Assembly (NCBI RefSeq): GCF_000300275.1
Contig: NZ_AMRN01000002.1
Location: forward strand, 1 to 64,000
DNA length: 64,000 nucleotides
DNA from: Thalassospira profundimaris WP0211
GTDB taxonomy: Bacteria > Pseudomonadota > Alphaproteobacteria > Rhodospirillales > Thalassospiraceae
Reading direction: 5' to 3'
A program made the translations under genes and the position numbers. Of this stretch, positions 43,494 to 53,195 are shown one piece after another (position 1 is the stretch's first letter; every line of letters begins with the position of its first letter). The notes beneath the pieces were generated by a model. The model saw only the letters and a program-made list of their open reading frames with translations, was not told the DNA's origin and ran no database searches.

Positions 43494-44774
43494 CTAGCCT
43501 TCGACTGCTTCTTCAAGGGTGCGCATCCCCGGGCGTTTTGCCTGGACCAGAACGGCCATGTTGCCGGGTTTGTGTTCGTTGCGCATCATCTTCATGTGCG
43601 CGCGCGGAATGTCTTCCCAGCTGAACACTTCAGACATGCTCGGATCCAGACGGCGTTCGATCACAAGCTTGTTGGCCTGTGCCGCCTGTTTCAGGTTGGC
43701 GAAGTGGCTGCCCTGAATGCGTTTCTGGCGCATCCAGACAAAGCGCGCATCGAATGTCAGGTTAAAGCCGGTGGTGCCGGCACAGAACACAACCATGCCG
43801 CCGCGTTTCACAACGTTGCACGATACCGGGAAGGTCTGTTCGCCCGGATGTTCAAAGACGATGTCGACGTCATTGCCCTTGCCGGTGATGTCCCAGATCG
43901 CCTTGCCGAATTTGCGGACTTCTTTCATGTAGTCGCCAAATTCCGGGCCGTTGACGGTGGGAAGCTGTCCCCAGCAATTGAAATCCTTGCGGTTGATCAC
44001 GGCCTTGGCACCCAGTCCCAGAACAAAGTCGCGCTTTGTTTCATCGGAAATGACACCAATCGCGTTGGCCCCGGCCGTTGTAATCAGCTGGATCGCCATC
44101 GAGCCCAAACCACCCGATGCGCCCCAGACCAGAACATTATGCCCCGGACGCAAGATGTGCGGACGATGGCCAAATAGCATGCGGTATGCGGTGGCAAGGG
44201 TCAGCGTGTAGCACGCACTTTCTTCCCAGGTCAGATGTTTGGGGCGCGGCATGAGCTGCTGTGCCTGAACGCAAGTGAACTGCGCGAAGGATCCATCCGG
44301 TGTTTCATAGCCCCAGATGCGCTGGGTCGGGGACAGCATCGGATCGCCACCGTTACATTCTTCGTCGTCGCCATCATCCTGGTTGCAGTGAATGACGACT
44401 TCATCACCGACTTTCCATCGGGTGACTTTCGATCCAACCGCCCAAACGATGCCCGATGCGTCCGATCCGGCAATGTGGAACGGGCAGTCATGGGAATTGA
44501 ACACCGAGATCGGTTTGCCAAGCGATGCCCAGATACCGTTATAGTTCACCCCGGCCGCCATCACGAGAACAAGCACCTCGTGGCTGTCAGGCTGGGTCAC
44601 TGGCAGGACTTCGCACTGCATGGCGGTATCGGGCTCGCCGTGGCGTTCTTCGCGAATCGCCCATGCATACATATTCTTTGGCACATGGCCCAATGGCGGG
44701 ATTTCGCCAATTTCATAAAGATCTTTTTCTTCCTGACCGCCACGGAAAGGCAGCACTTCAGCAGACGTATTCAT
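43494..44774 (-). CDS. ccr: Crotonyl-CoA carboxylase/reductase
   Basis: Reductively carboxylates crotonyl-CoA to ethylmalonyl-CoA with NADPH and carbon dioxide; it defines the ethylmalonyl-CoA pathway. The 426-residue MDR-family protein has AGVNYNGIWASLGKPISVF near the N-terminus, DASGIVWAVGSKVTRWKVGDEVVIHC with the CNQDDGDDEEC region specific to Ccr, the NADP motif GASGGLGSMAIQL, and the carbon-dioxide-pocket neighbourhood around EFGDYMKEVRKFGKAIWDI. The ATG at 44774 is chosen because an AAGGAG site precedes it at normal spacing; a GTG three codons earlier would abut that site. mcd follows and ecm is divergent. Confidence 0.96.
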   Translation of the reverse strand: MNTSAEVLPFRGGQEEKDLYEIGEIPPLGHVPKNMYAWAIREERHGEPDTAMQCEVLPVTQPDSHEVLVLVMAAGVNYNGIWASLGKPISVFNSHDCPFHIAGSDASGIVWAVGSKVTRWKVGDEVVIHCNQDDGDDEECNGGDPMLSPTQRIWGYETPDGSFAQFTCVQAQQLMPRPKHLTWEESACYTLTLATAYRMLFGHRPHILRPGHNVLVWGASGGLGSMAIQLITTAGANAIGVISDETKRDFVLGLGAKAVINRKDFNCWGQLPTVNGPEFGDYMKEVRKFGKAIWDITGKGNDVDIVFEHPGEQTFPVSCNVVKRGGMVVFCAGTTGFNLTFDARFVWMRQKRIQGSHFANLKQAAQANKLVIERRLDPSMSEVFSWEDIPRAHMKMMRNEHKPGNMAVLVQAKRPGMRTLEEAVEG

Positions 44775-45065
44775 GGCCTTCACTCCTTGTTCGGGGTCGA
44801 TCCGGTCTGCAGGGTAATTAAATTACCAATGCTGCGTTGCGGTCGACGGATCCTCCAAGCCACGGAATTTATTTTATTTTCCCCGGGCATCTCCCGGTTT
44901 CCTGCGGAATTTCAGCAAGGATAACCTAGGCGATATTTGTTTTCGCTTTTATCGCGTTGCACAAATTGTTATATAATTACCCAAGTGATGTCTAGTAGAT
45001 AATTTAATAACGTTCAGGCGTAATTATCGTAAAGACATTGAGTAATAAAAATACAAGAGGTCGCG
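44775..45065. promoter_or_regulatory. Divergent ccr / ecm control region
   Basis: This AT-rich 291-base spacer must hold both promoters. GGTAATT-A-AATTACC (44813-44827) is a clear dyad 39-53 bases before ccr, and a related half-site AATTACC recurs at 44975-44981. Closer to ecm is a run of TAATTATC/TAATTA-like sequences (about 45018-45030). These repeated AATTA elements suggest binding of a shared regulator of C2 assimilation; none is encoded nearby. Confidence 0.5.
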
Positions 45066-47123
45066 ATGTCGATGGAAAAAAAGCGCAACGCAGCAAAGCC
45101 GGAACGCGATCGCCCGTGGCTGATCCGGACCTATGCCGGGCATAGCTCCGCACAGGCATCAAATGCGCTTTATCGTCAGAACCTGGCAAAGGGGCAGACC
45201 GGGCTTTCGGTGGCCTTCGATCTGCCGACCCAGACGGGGTATGATTCTGACCATGTTCTGGCGCGTGGCGAAGTCGGCAAGGTCGGCGTGCCGGTTTCCC
45301 ATCTTGGCGACATGATGACGTTGTTTGACGGCATCCCGCTTGATCAGATGAACACATCAATGACGATCAACGCGCCAGCGGCCTGGCTTTTGTCACTTTA
45401 TATTGCGGTGGCCGAAAAGCAGGGCACCGCGCGCGCCAGCCTGCAGGGCACGACCCAGAACGACATCATCAAGGAATATCTGTCACGCGGGACTTATATC
45501 TTCCCGCCCGCGCCCAGCCTTAAGCTGATTACGGATGTCGCGGCCTTTACCTATCGCGAGGTTCCGAAATGGAACCCGATGAATGTGTGTTCTTATCATT
45601 TGCAGGAAGCCGGGGCGACGGCCGAGCAGGAGCTTGCCTATGCACTCGCAACGGCGATTGCGGTTCTGGATGCGGTGCGCGATTCGGGTCAGGTGCCCGA
45701 AGAAGACTTTGCCAAGGTGGTCGGGCGTATTTCATTCTTTGTGAATGCCGGGATTCGCTTTGTTACTGAAATCTGCAAGATGCGGGCATTCTGCGAACTC
45801 TGGGATGAAATCACCCGCGACCGTTACGGCATCGAAGACGCCAAATATCGCCGGTTCCGCTATGGCGTTCAGGTCAACTCGTTGGGCCTGACCGAACAGC
45901 AGCCCGAAAATAACGTCTATCGTATTCTGATCGAGATGCTGGCGGTGGTTCTGTCAAAGAATGCGCGGGCGCGCGCCGTGCAGTTGCCCGCCTGGAATGA
46001 GGCCCTTGGCCTGCCGCGTCCATGGGATCAGCAATGGTCGCTGCGCCTGCAACAGATCATGGCCTATGAAACCGATCTTCTGGAATATGAAGACCTGTTT
46101 GATGGCAACCCGGCGATTGAACGCAAGGTCGGCGCGCTTAAGGAAGGCGCGCGGGCAGAACTCGCGAAGATCGATGAGATGGGCGGGGCGATTGCCGCAG
46201 TTGATTGCGGCTATATGAAACAGGAACTGGTGCGGTCCAACGCGCTGCGTCTGGCCGATATCGAAAGCGGCCTGACAAAAGTGATCGGTGTGAATGCCTT
46301 TACCGAAACCGAACCATCGCCGCTGACATCGGGGGAGAAATCGATCCTGACCGTCGATGACATGGCCGAACAGGACCAGATCGAAAAACTAAAAGCCTGG
46401 CGGTCGGAGCGCAATCAGGCCGAAGTCGATGCCACGCTGACCGATTTGAAGTCAGCCGCCAGCGAAGGCCGCAATATCATGGAAAGTTCCATCGCCTGTG
46501 CTCATGCCGGGGTGACAACGGGCGAGTGGTCGGAAACCCTGCGCGAGGTGTTTGGCGAATACCGTGCGCCGACCGGTATTACATCGATGATCATGACCGG
46601 GGATGCGGAAAACCTTCAGGATTTGCGCAAACGCGTTGATGAGGTTTCCGACAAGCTTGGCGAACGCATGAAGATGCTGGTCGGTAAACCGGGTCTGGAT
46701 GGTCATTCCAACGGGGCCGAACAGATTGCGGTCAAGGCGGGTGAGGCCGGGATTGAAGTGCTGTATGAAGGCATTCGCTGGACGCCAGAGGAACTGGTAC
46801 GCAATGCGATTGAAGACGGCGCGCATGTCATCGGACTTTCGATCCTGTCCGGGTCGCATGTGCCGCTGGTGCGTGAAGTGGTCAACGGGCTGCGTGCCCA
46901 AGGGGCTGGTCATATCCCGGTCGTTGTCGGCGGGATTATCCCGGAATCTGATATGCTGGTGCTGCGCCAAATGGGCGTTTCGGCGGTCTATACCCCCAAG
47001 GATTATCAGTTGGCCAAGGTGATTTCCGAGATTGTTGATCTTGTGGATCGCAAGTCATCTGACAAAACAGCAGTTTCATCAAATGGTGCCGGCGACGCAC
47101 ATGGGGATGCAGCGCTTTACTAA
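45066..47123 (+). CDS. ecm: Ethylmalonyl-CoA mutase
   Basis: Adenosylcobalamin-dependent rearrangement of (2R)-ethylmalonyl-CoA to methylsuccinyl-CoA. The 685-residue protein carries the catalytic barrel start (RTYAGHSSAQASNALYRQNLAKGQTGLSVAFDLPTQTGYDSD) and the C-terminal B12-binding domain with GLDGHSNGAEQIAVKAGEAGIEVLYEG (the D-x-H-x2-G cobalamin motif) plus LSILSGSHVPLV and GGIIPE. It is shorter than methylmalonyl-CoA mutase large subunits, as expected of Ecm (formerly MeaA). It is divergent from ccr-mcd. The adenosyltransferase at 28.8 kb could supply its cofactor. Confidence 0.95.
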   Translation: MSMEKKRNAAKPERDRPWLIRTYAGHSSAQASNALYRQNLAKGQTGLSVAFDLPTQTGYDSDHVLARGEVGKVGVPVSHLGDMMTLFDGIPLDQMNTSMTINAPAAWLLSLYIAVAEKQGTARASLQGTTQNDIIKEYLSRGTYIFPPAPSLKLITDVAAFTYREVPKWNPMNVCSYHLQEAGATAEQELAYALATAIAVLDAVRDSGQVPEEDFAKVVGRISFFVNAGIRFVTEICKMRAFCELWDEITRDRYGIEDAKYRRFRYGVQVNSLGLTEQQPENNVYRILIEMLAVVLSKNARARAVQLPAWNEALGLPRPWDQQWSLRLQQIMAYETDLLEYEDLFDGNPAIERKVGALKEGARAELAKIDEMGGAIAAVDCGYMKQELVRSNALRLADIESGLTKVIGVNAFTETEPSPLTSGEKSILTVDDMAEQDQIEKLKAWRSERNQAEVDATLTDLKSAASEGRNIMESSIACAHAGVTTGEWSETLREVFGEYRAPTGITSMIMTGDAENLQDLRKRVDEVSDKLGERMKMLVGKPGLDGHSNGAEQIAVKAGEAGIEVLYEGIRWTPEELVRNAIEDGAHVIGLSILSGSHVPLVREVVNGLRAQGAGHIPVVVGGIIPESDMLVLRQMGVSAVYTPKDYQLAKVISEIVDLVDRKSSDKTAVSSNGAGDAHGDAALY

Positions 47124-47152
47124 CTTCCATTTAGGATCGCCCATCTAATAAA

Positions 47153-47190
47153 AAACCGGTCGGACCCCATAACGGGTGCGACCGGTTTGT
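47153..47190 (+). terminator. Terminator after ecm
   Basis: AAACCGGTCG (47153-47162) pairs with CGACCGGTTT (47179-47188), with an inner ACCC/GGGT stem, and is followed by a GTTTT stretch. It separates ecm from the convergent GGDEF-EAL gene. Confidence 0.88.
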
Positions 47191-47207
47191 TTTGGGATGT
47201 GCCCGGA

Positions 47208-49607
47208 TCAGGATTTGGCTGAGACAGTTTCCTGTTCGGTGCCATGCCGCTCGTTGACCCAACTTTCGAAGGTCGAGGCGGGCAATGGTTTGGAGAACAG
47301 GAAGCCCTGGATAAAGTCGCAGCCCTTTTCCTGCAGATAGACAAGCTGTTCGACTTCTTCCACGCCCTCGGCAACGACTTCGAGATTGAGGCTGTGACCC
47401 AAGCCGATGACCGCATCGACAATGGCCTTGTCATCGACATCGACATGGATGTCGTTCACGAATGAACGGTCGATCTTGATCGAGGTCACCGGGAACCGTT
47501 TGAGATAGTTCAGCGACGAATAGCCGGTGCCGAAATCATCAATCGCGATCAGAACACCAAGTTCCTTGAGTTCCTTGAGCGTCGAGACCGCCTTTTCCGG
47601 GTTGTTCATCAGAATGGATTCGGTGATTTCAAGTTCCAGCGTGCCATGCGGCAGGGCGGTTTCCTTGACGATTTTGGTCACACTATCAACCAGTTCGGCA
47701 TCCTGGAACTGGGCCGGGGACAGGTTGACGGCAATCCGAAGATCGGAAAGGGATGAGTCGCGCCAGATGCGTGTCTGACGGCAGGCCTTTTCAAGAACCC
47801 ATGCTCCCAGACGGTTGATCAGGCCGCATTCCTCGGCAACGGAAATGAATTCGCCCGGCAGGATCAGGCCGCGTTCCGGGTGATGCCAGCGCACAAGCGC
47901 CTCGGCACCGACAACACGTTCGGTGCGGCAATCGATTTTCGGCTGATAGTAAAGTTCGAGCTGATCATGTTCGAGCGCGTTGCGCAGATCTTCCTCGATG
48001 GTTTTGCGTTCTTTGACCCGTTCGTGCATCGACGGCAGGAAGAAGCGGTAATTGTTGCGCCCTTCGGCCTTGGCGGCATACATCGCCATGTCGGCGTTCT
48101 TGACCAGTTGTTCGGGGTTTTCGCCGTCTTCCGGGAACAGGGTGATGCCGACACTGGCCGTCGAATGCAGGCGGATGCCGCGGCAATCAAATGGCTGGCA
48201 GAGTTCATCAATGATGCGCTGGGCAAGGGCGATGGTGTCTTCGATGTTCTGGACATCGGTCTGGATGATTGCGAATTCATCGCCACCAAGGCGGGCGGCG
48301 GTATCCGAATCCCGGATGATGCGCGACAGACGCTGCCCCATTTCCTGGATCATCAGATCGCCAACATCGTGGCCGAAGTGGTCGTTGATATCCTTGAACC
48401 GGTCAAGGTCGACAAACAGAACCGTCACGCCGCGCTGGAAACGACGGGCCGACAGTAGAGCCTGACGCAGACGGTCAAGGAACAGGGTGCGGTTCGGCAG
48501 GCTGGTCAGAACGTCATGGACCGCAAGGTGACGCATGCGCGCTTCGGTCTGTTTACGTTCGGTAATATCGGTGTAGGTCGCAACATAACCGCCGCCCGGC
48601 ATCGGGTTGTGATCAACCTGAATGACGCGGCCATTCGGGCGGGTACGTTCCATGCGATAGGGTTCACGACGACGGGCAATCGCAACACGGTCGGAAATCA
48701 GGGCCTGAATGCTGACATCGCCATATTCGCCGCGTTCGCCGTTATAGCGCAGGATATCGGAAAGCGGGGTGCCTTCCTTGACCAGATCGCGCGGCAGGTT
48801 CAGCAATTCGATATAGCGTTCGTTCCAGACCATCAGGTTCAGGTCCTGATCGAACAGACAGATGCCCTGGCCGATATTGTGAAGGGTTGCTTCCAGCAGG
48901 GCCTGTTTGCGCTGGGCTTCTTCCTGCGCCTGACCCTGAAGGGCGACCATTTCATTATATTCGCGGATCAGAAGACCGAGTTCGTCCGAGCTGTTCCATT
49001 CCACCGGACGGCGCAGGCGGCCGTGCTTGGTCATTCGAATGGAATGCAGCAACCGGTTGAGCGGTTCCTTGATCGAGCGTTTGTTGGCGATCAGAAGGCT
49101 TGCGGCCACGACCGAGATCAAAAGCCCGAACAGGATCATGTCGATCGCAATACGGCGGAACAGCAAATCCTGAACACGTGCGTCGGTGAAGTAAATCACC
49201 AGTTCGCCAACGTCATGGCGCACGTTGTTGCGTTCGAAATAGACACGGCGCGAAAGTCGAAGCGTGTCGGTCAGTTCGGATTGCGATACGCCGGTATGGG
49301 CAAATTCGGTGCCGTCTGCGCCCAGTGCCTGCACGGCGACGATGTCGCGATCACGCGCCATGGCGTTGAGGGCAGATTCAATATTGTCGACGTCGAGATA
49401 CCAGAAAGGTGTGGCCAGAACGCGGGCATTAATGTCGGCGGTCTGTTCGACTTTGCCATTCAGGTCGTCGCGCAGCACCTTGTAGCTGACATAGCCAAAG
49501 ACGATGAAAAGGGCGAGCGAGAACAGCGAAACAAGCGGCAATGCGATAAACAGCAGCCGACTGCTCAAGGACTTTCGTTGTAAAAACCCGTACGATCCGC
49601 GTGACAA
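47208..49607 (-). CDS. Membrane GGDEF-EAL cyclic di-GMP signalling protein with PAS
   Basis: A 799-residue protein. Two N-terminal membrane helices (LLFIALPLVSLFSLALFIVFGYV and IDMILFGLLISVVAASLLI) bracket a roughly 110-residue periplasmic sensor. A HAMP-like linker, a PAS domain (about 245-350, GICLFDQDLNLMVWNERYIELLN), a GGDEF domain with intact RLGGDEF, and an EAL domain follow. The EAL domain has VGAEALVRW, LEITESILM and DDFGTGYSSL, all retained. Both synthase and phosphodiesterase halves thus look catalytic. The start is TTG at 49607, preceded by GGGAG at good spacing; an upstream GTG at 49679 lies in a likely promoter stretch and is rejected. It fits with the PilZ receptor upstream in c-di-GMP control of motility. 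Confidence 0.92.
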   Translation of the reverse strand: MSRGSYGFLQRKSLSSRLLFIALPLVSLFSLALFIVFGYVSYKVLRDDLNGKVEQTADINARVLATPFWYLDVDNIESALNAMARDRDIVAVQALGADGTEFAHTGVSQSELTDTLRLSRRVYFERNNVRHDVGELVIYFTDARVQDLLFRRIAIDMILFGLLISVVAASLLIANKRSIKEPLNRLLHSIRMTKHGRLRRPVEWNSSDELGLLIREYNEMVALQGQAQEEAQRKQALLEATLHNIGQGICLFDQDLNLMVWNERYIELLNLPRDLVKEGTPLSDILRYNGERGEYGDVSIQALISDRVAIARRREPYRMERTRPNGRVIQVDHNPMPGGGYVATYTDITERKQTEARMRHLAVHDVLTSLPNRTLFLDRLRQALLSARRFQRGVTVLFVDLDRFKDINDHFGHDVGDLMIQEMGQRLSRIIRDSDTAARLGGDEFAIIQTDVQNIEDTIALAQRIIDELCQPFDCRGIRLHSTASVGITLFPEDGENPEQLVKNADMAMYAAKAEGRNNYRFFLPSMHERVKERKTIEEDLRNALEHDQLELYYQPKIDCRTERVVGAEALVRWHHPERGLILPGEFISVAEECGLINRLGAWVLEKACRQTRIWRDSSLSDLRIAVNLSPAQFQDAELVDSVTKIVKETALPHGTLELEITESILMNNPEKAVSTLKELKELGVLIAIDDFGTGYSSLNYLKRFPVTSIKIDRSFVNDIHVDVDDKAIVDAVIGLGHSLNLEVVAEGVEEVEQLVYLQEKGCDFIQGFLFSKPLPASTFESWVNERHGTEQETVSAKS

Positions 49608-49836
49608 GCGTTCTCTCCCTGACACCCACTTTAGGCTAGTCGAATATAATGTACTCGACCTTTGTATGGGTGCCAACACCCCCTTGAATTAGTCTCAAGT
49701 CAAACCGCAACTTGATGAAAACGCAAGTTTGATTTCGTTAAACATTCAATTATCTGACACAAGCCAGCAAAGCTATTTATCTTGTAGCGAAGTCCCTCAG
49801 CTTCAAGCAGTTTTCCCGATAACCGCGAAAAATTCG

Positions 49837-50286
49837 TTATCGCGGCACAGCTTGTCGGGCCAATTCGTCGCATCTTTCGTTTTCCGGGTGACCGGCATGA
49901 CCCTTGACCCAATGCCACTCAACCTTATGCGGTTCAAGGGCTTGCAGCAAACGTTGCCATAATTCCACATTCTTGACCGGCTTTTTATCGGCGGTTTTCC
50001 AGCCACGTTTCTGCCAGCCGAAAATCCATTTGGTAATGCCGTCGCGGACATAGCTGCTGTCGGTGTAGATATCGATGACACAGGGACGTTTCAGGGCCTC
50101 CAGCGCGCTAATGGCGGCCATCATTTCCATACGATTGTTGGTGGTTTCCGGATCGCCGCCCGACATTTCCTTTTCGACACCCTTGAAGCGCAAAATTGCA
50201 CCCCAGCCACCGGGGCCGGGATTGCCGCTGCACGCGCCGTCTGTGTAAATCTCGACGCGGTTATCGTCACCGTTACTTGAAGTCAT
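49837..50286 (-). CDS. rnhA: Ribonuclease HI
   Basis: Degrades the RNA strand of RNA-DNA hybrids, removing replication primers and R-loops. The 149-residue enzyme has all catalytic acidic residues in context: Asp in [18 protein letters not shown], Glu in [14 protein letters not shown], Asp in IYTDSSYV, and the terminal Asp in NERCDELAR. The basic handle region ([14 protein letters not shown]) is present. The ATG at 50286 was chosen because the upstream frame overlaps thrB. It follows thrB by 25 bases and completes the ispH-thrB-rnhA operon found in related alphaproteobacteria. Confidence 0.97.
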   Translation of the reverse strand: MTSSNGDDNRVEIYTDGACSGNPGPGGWGAILRFKGVEKEMSGGDPETTNNRMEMMAAISALEALKRPCVIDIYTDSSYVRDGITKWIFGWQKRGWKTADKKPVKNVELWQRLLQALEPHKVEWHWVKGHAGHPENERCDELARQAVPR

Positions 50287-50311
50287 ATTGTCGTGTTCCC
50301 CGCCTTTGTGC

Positions 50312-51280
50312 CTAATCCAGGCCATAGGCTGTTGCGTTTTCCACACGTTGGTGGAACCGCAATTTGTTGATGTATTCGCGCGGGTTCTTCGGGGTGACCA
50401 GCGCATCCTTGGGGGTGTTCACCCAGTCATACAGCCGTGTCAGAAGGAACCGAAGACTTGCGCCGCGCGCCAGAATGGGCAGGGCGGCCTTTTCGACGTC
50501 CGAAAGCGGACGGACCTTGCTGTAATGCGACAGAAGGTTTTTGGCCTTGGTCACATTGAAGCTGTTATCGGGTTCAAAGCACCAGGCATTCATGCAGATG
50601 GCAACGTCGTAGCAAAACAGGTCATTGCACGCGAAATAGAAGTCAATCAGCCCGGAAACGGCTTCCTTGTTCGGAAAGAAGAAGACGTTATCGGGGAACA
50701 GATCCGCATGAATGACCCCCTTGGGAAGGGCGTGCGGCCAGTTTTCTTCAAGAAATGCGAGTTCTTCGCCAATCATTTTGCCAAGGCCGGGTTCGACATC
50801 GTCTGCATGTTCCGCGCAGCTGTCGAAAAGCGAACGCCATCCCTTGATGCTCAGCGCATTTGGCAGGTGCATTTCGAAGTCCTGACCGGCTGAATGCAAC
50901 TCGGCCAGTGCGGCGCCAACCCCGGCACAGTGATGAGGTTGAATGCGCCTGGGAGACATGCCTTGCAGGAAGGATGTGATGGCGGCCGGGCGACCACACA
51001 GCCGTCGCAGGGCAACACCGTCCTTGCCGTGGATCGGGGTCGGGCAATTCAGGCCCTTGGCCGACAAGTGATCCATCAGACCAAGATAGAAGGGCAAATC
51101 ATCGGGATTTACCCGCTTCTCATACAGGGTGAGGATATAAGGCGCCTTTGTCGTCTGAAGCAGGAAGTTGGTGTTTTCGACGCCTTCTGCGATCCCCTTG
51201 AACGACACCACGTCACCGATATCGTATTCGGCCACAAAGCGGGAAATATCTTCGTCTGAAACGTCGGTGTAGACGGCCAT
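50312..51280 (-). CDS. thrB: Homoserine kinase (ThrB, APH-fold)
   Basis: Phosphorylates homoserine for threonine synthesis. The 322-residue protein belongs to the aminoglycoside-phosphotransferase-like ThrB type. Near the start it has [48 protein letters not shown] (ATP-binding Lys/Glu) and later [14 protein letters not shown], whose HxDLxxxN carries the catalytic Asp, with LIDFYFA as the metal-binding Asp motif. It is distinct from GHMP-type ThrB of enterobacteria. Its place between ispH and rnhA is the conserved alphaproteobacterial context. Confidence 0.96.
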   Translation of the reverse strand: MAVYTDVSDEDISRFVAEYDIGDVVSFKGIAEGVENTNFLLQTTKAPYILTLYEKRVNPDDLPFYLGLMDHLSAKGLNCPTPIHGKDGVALRRLCGRPAAITSFLQGMSPRRIQPHHCAGVGAALAELHSAGQDFEMHLPNALSIKGWRSLFDSCAEHADDVEPGLGKMIGEELAFLEENWPHALPKGVIHADLFPDNVFFFPNKEAVSGLIDFYFACNDLFCYDVAICMNAWCFEPDNSFNVTKAKNLLSHYSKVRPLSDVEKAALPILARGASLRFLLTRLYDWVNTPKDALVTPKNPREYINKLRFHQRVENATAYGLD

Positions 51281-51325
51281 GAGTTCTATCGTCGTCCTGA
51301 TCTTAAAATAAGCATGTCCGCAGAC

Positions 51326-52273
51326 CTAGCTGGCAAGCTGACGCGGAAGTTTGAAAGTGACATTTTCGTTGGTCAGCGTGATTGTCTCGACCGTCACGTC
51401 AAAGCGTTCGCGGCAGGCATCAATGACTTCCTCGACCAGGATTTCAGGTGCCGATGCACCGGCAGTGATGCCAAGGCTTGAAATACCGTCAAGCTTGGAC
51501 CAGTCGATATCCTTTGCACGTTCGACCAGAACCGACCGTGTGCAGCCTTCGCGTTTGGCGACTTCGACCAAGCGGTTGGAGTTCGACGAGTTTGGCGCGC
51601 CAAGGACCAGAATGGCATCGGCCTTTTCCGCAATCAGTTTGACCGCATGCTGGCGGTTGGTCGTGGCGTAGCAGATGTCTTCCTTTTTCGGCACCGCGAT
51701 TGACGGGAAACGCCGTTGCAGGATTTCTATGATCTTGGCGGTGTCATCAAGTGACAAGGTCGTCTGGGTCACGAAGGCCAGATTTTCCGGATCGCTGATT
51801 TCGATGGTTTCGGCGTCTTCCTCGGTCTCGACCAGGGTCATGCTGCCGGGGGGTAACTGGCCCATCGTGCCGATGACTTCGGGATGACCGGCATGACCAA
51901 TCAGAAGAATATGTTTGCCATCGGCGTGATGACGTTCCGCCCCGCGATGGACTTTGGAGACCAGCGGGCAGGTCGCATCAAGATATTCAAGTTTGCGGGT
52001 TTCGGCCGCCTCGGGCACGGATTTCGGGACACCATGGGCCGAAAAGATCACTGGTACGCCATCGGGAACGGCATCAAGTTCGTCAACGAAAACGGCACCC
52101 ATATCGCGCAGGCGATTAACCACGAATTTGTTATGCACGATTTCGTGGCGGACATAGACCGGTGCGCCATATTTTTCGAGTGCCTTTTCGACGATCTCGA
52201 TGGCGCGATCAACCCCCGCGCAGAAACCGCGCGGATTGGCAAGAACGATCCGAAGGCTGGCTTTGTCAGACAT
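51326..52273 (-). CDS. ispH: 4-hydroxy-3-methylbut-2-enyl diphosphate reductase
   Basis: The last enzyme of the non-mevalonate isoprenoid pathway; a [4Fe-4S] protein that makes isopentenyl and dimethylallyl diphosphate. The 315-residue sequence has the first cluster cysteine at C18 in [12 protein letters not shown], a second in [12 protein letters not shown] and a third in the [10 protein letters not shown] region. The catalytic [13 protein letters not shown] and [10 protein letters not shown] substrate loop are also present. The ATG at 52273 gives the family-typical start; an upstream TTG at 52327 lacks a ribosome site and is rejected. First gene of the ispH-thrB-rnhA operon. Confidence 0.97.
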   Translation of the reverse strand: MSDKASLRIVLANPRGFCAGVDRAIEIVEKALEKYGAPVYVRHEIVHNKFVVNRLRDMGAVFVDELDAVPDGVPVIFSAHGVPKSVPEAAETRKLEYLDATCPLVSKVHRGAERHHADGKHILLIGHAGHPEVIGTMGQLPPGSMTLVETEEDAETIEISDPENLAFVTQTTLSLDDTAKIIEILQRRFPSIAVPKKEDICYATTNRQHAVKLIAEKADAILVLGAPNSSNSNRLVEVAKREGCTRSVLVERAKDIDWSKLDGISSLGITAGASAPEILVEEVIDACRERFDVTVETITLTNENVTFKLPRQLAS

Positions 52274-52529
52274 GATACAGGTCCGGCTTTCCCAATTGCG
52301 TGCGGGCGTTGCCGACGCATTTTTCAAACATTGACGTTACATAACCTGCCTGATCATGCGGTGCAATGACTCTGGGGTAAATGGTCGTTGCGGGTTGGCC
52401 GAATTTTTGACGTTTTACACGGCCCAAGGCCGTTCAAGCGGGTTGTGCCGACATCCGCGACAGAATAGACTGCGCGCGGGCCGGTCGTCGCGATGCGGCC
52501 CGAAAACATTTGGTTTGATAGAGGCTTGG

Positions 52530-53087
52530 ATGACAATCGGTAACGGACTTCGGCGCGTTTATGCATTGGGTATGGTCTCGCTTGGTGGATTGCTAAGCGC
52601 ATGCGGCGGTGGCAACCCGTTCGAAGAACAGCCGGTCCCGGTTTGTCCGGCGGCCTATCTGCCAAAGGATACCGCAAAACTTGTCCAGTTCAGTGGTGCT
52701 GGCCGCGACCTGACCGATGTGATCGTCGAAGCCGAATTTACCGGATACCTTGGTGATTGCGGCTATGACCTTGATGACAAGGAACTTGATGTCATCATCA
52801 GTCCGATCATTACCGCCGAGCTTGGACCGGCAGCCCAGAACCGTAACGTTCAATTTAAATATTTCGTCGCCCTGCGTGACCCGAACGGCGCCTTCATTCA
52901 GAAATCGGTGTTTGACGTTAATATGGCGTTTGCCGACAATCTGAACATGGCACGTATCCGTGACGAACAGGTGACCCTGTCGGTGCCGCTGGACGATGTC
53001 TGGACCGGTCCGGATTACGAAATCTATCTTGGTTTCCAGCTGAGCGCGGATCAACTTGAGTATAATCGCCGGTTTGGAACCGATTGA
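52530..53087 (+). CDS. Hypothetical lipoprotein
   Basis: A 185-residue protein from the ATG at 52530 (purine-rich GAGG site). It begins with a signal peptide and lipobox LLSAC, then GGGNPFEEQPVPVCPAAYLPKDT. The mature part is beta-rich (FKYFVALRDPNGAFIQKSVFDVNMAF) with no catalytic motif visible, and two cysteines (in VPVCPAAY and DCGYD) that could form a disulfide. The glycine after the lipobox cysteine and no Asp at +2 suggest outer-membrane sorting. Similar small lipoproteins are common in the Rhodospirillales, but I cannot assign a role. The gcv operon follows but has its own riboswitch-controlled promoter. Confidence 0.75.
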   Translation: MTIGNGLRRVYALGMVSLGGLLSACGGGNPFEEQPVPVCPAAYLPKDTAKLVQFSGAGRDLTDVIVEAEFTGYLGDCGYDLDDKELDVIISPIITAELGPAAQNRNVQFKYFVALRDPNGAFIQKSVFDVNMAFADNLNMARIRDEQVTLSVPLDDVWTGPDYEIYLGFQLSADQLEYNRRFGTD

Positions 53088-53195
53088 TTTTATTCGGGTT
53101 TGGCCATCTGAGACGCGGCAGGCCGATCATGCCCGAAAAATAGGGGCTGGTCGGTTTGCGCGGAAACCCGTATAACAGAAACATACCCAAATGAT

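Noticed and set aside
49608-49679. GTG at 49679 as the start of the GGDEF-EAL gene
   Set aside because: The sequence between it and the TTG at 49607 looks like a promoter (TATATT-rich). The TTG has a well placed GGGAG, and conserved sequence begins after it.
52274-52327. TTG at 52327 as the ispH start
   Set aside because: No ribosome site, and the family begins at MSDKASL.
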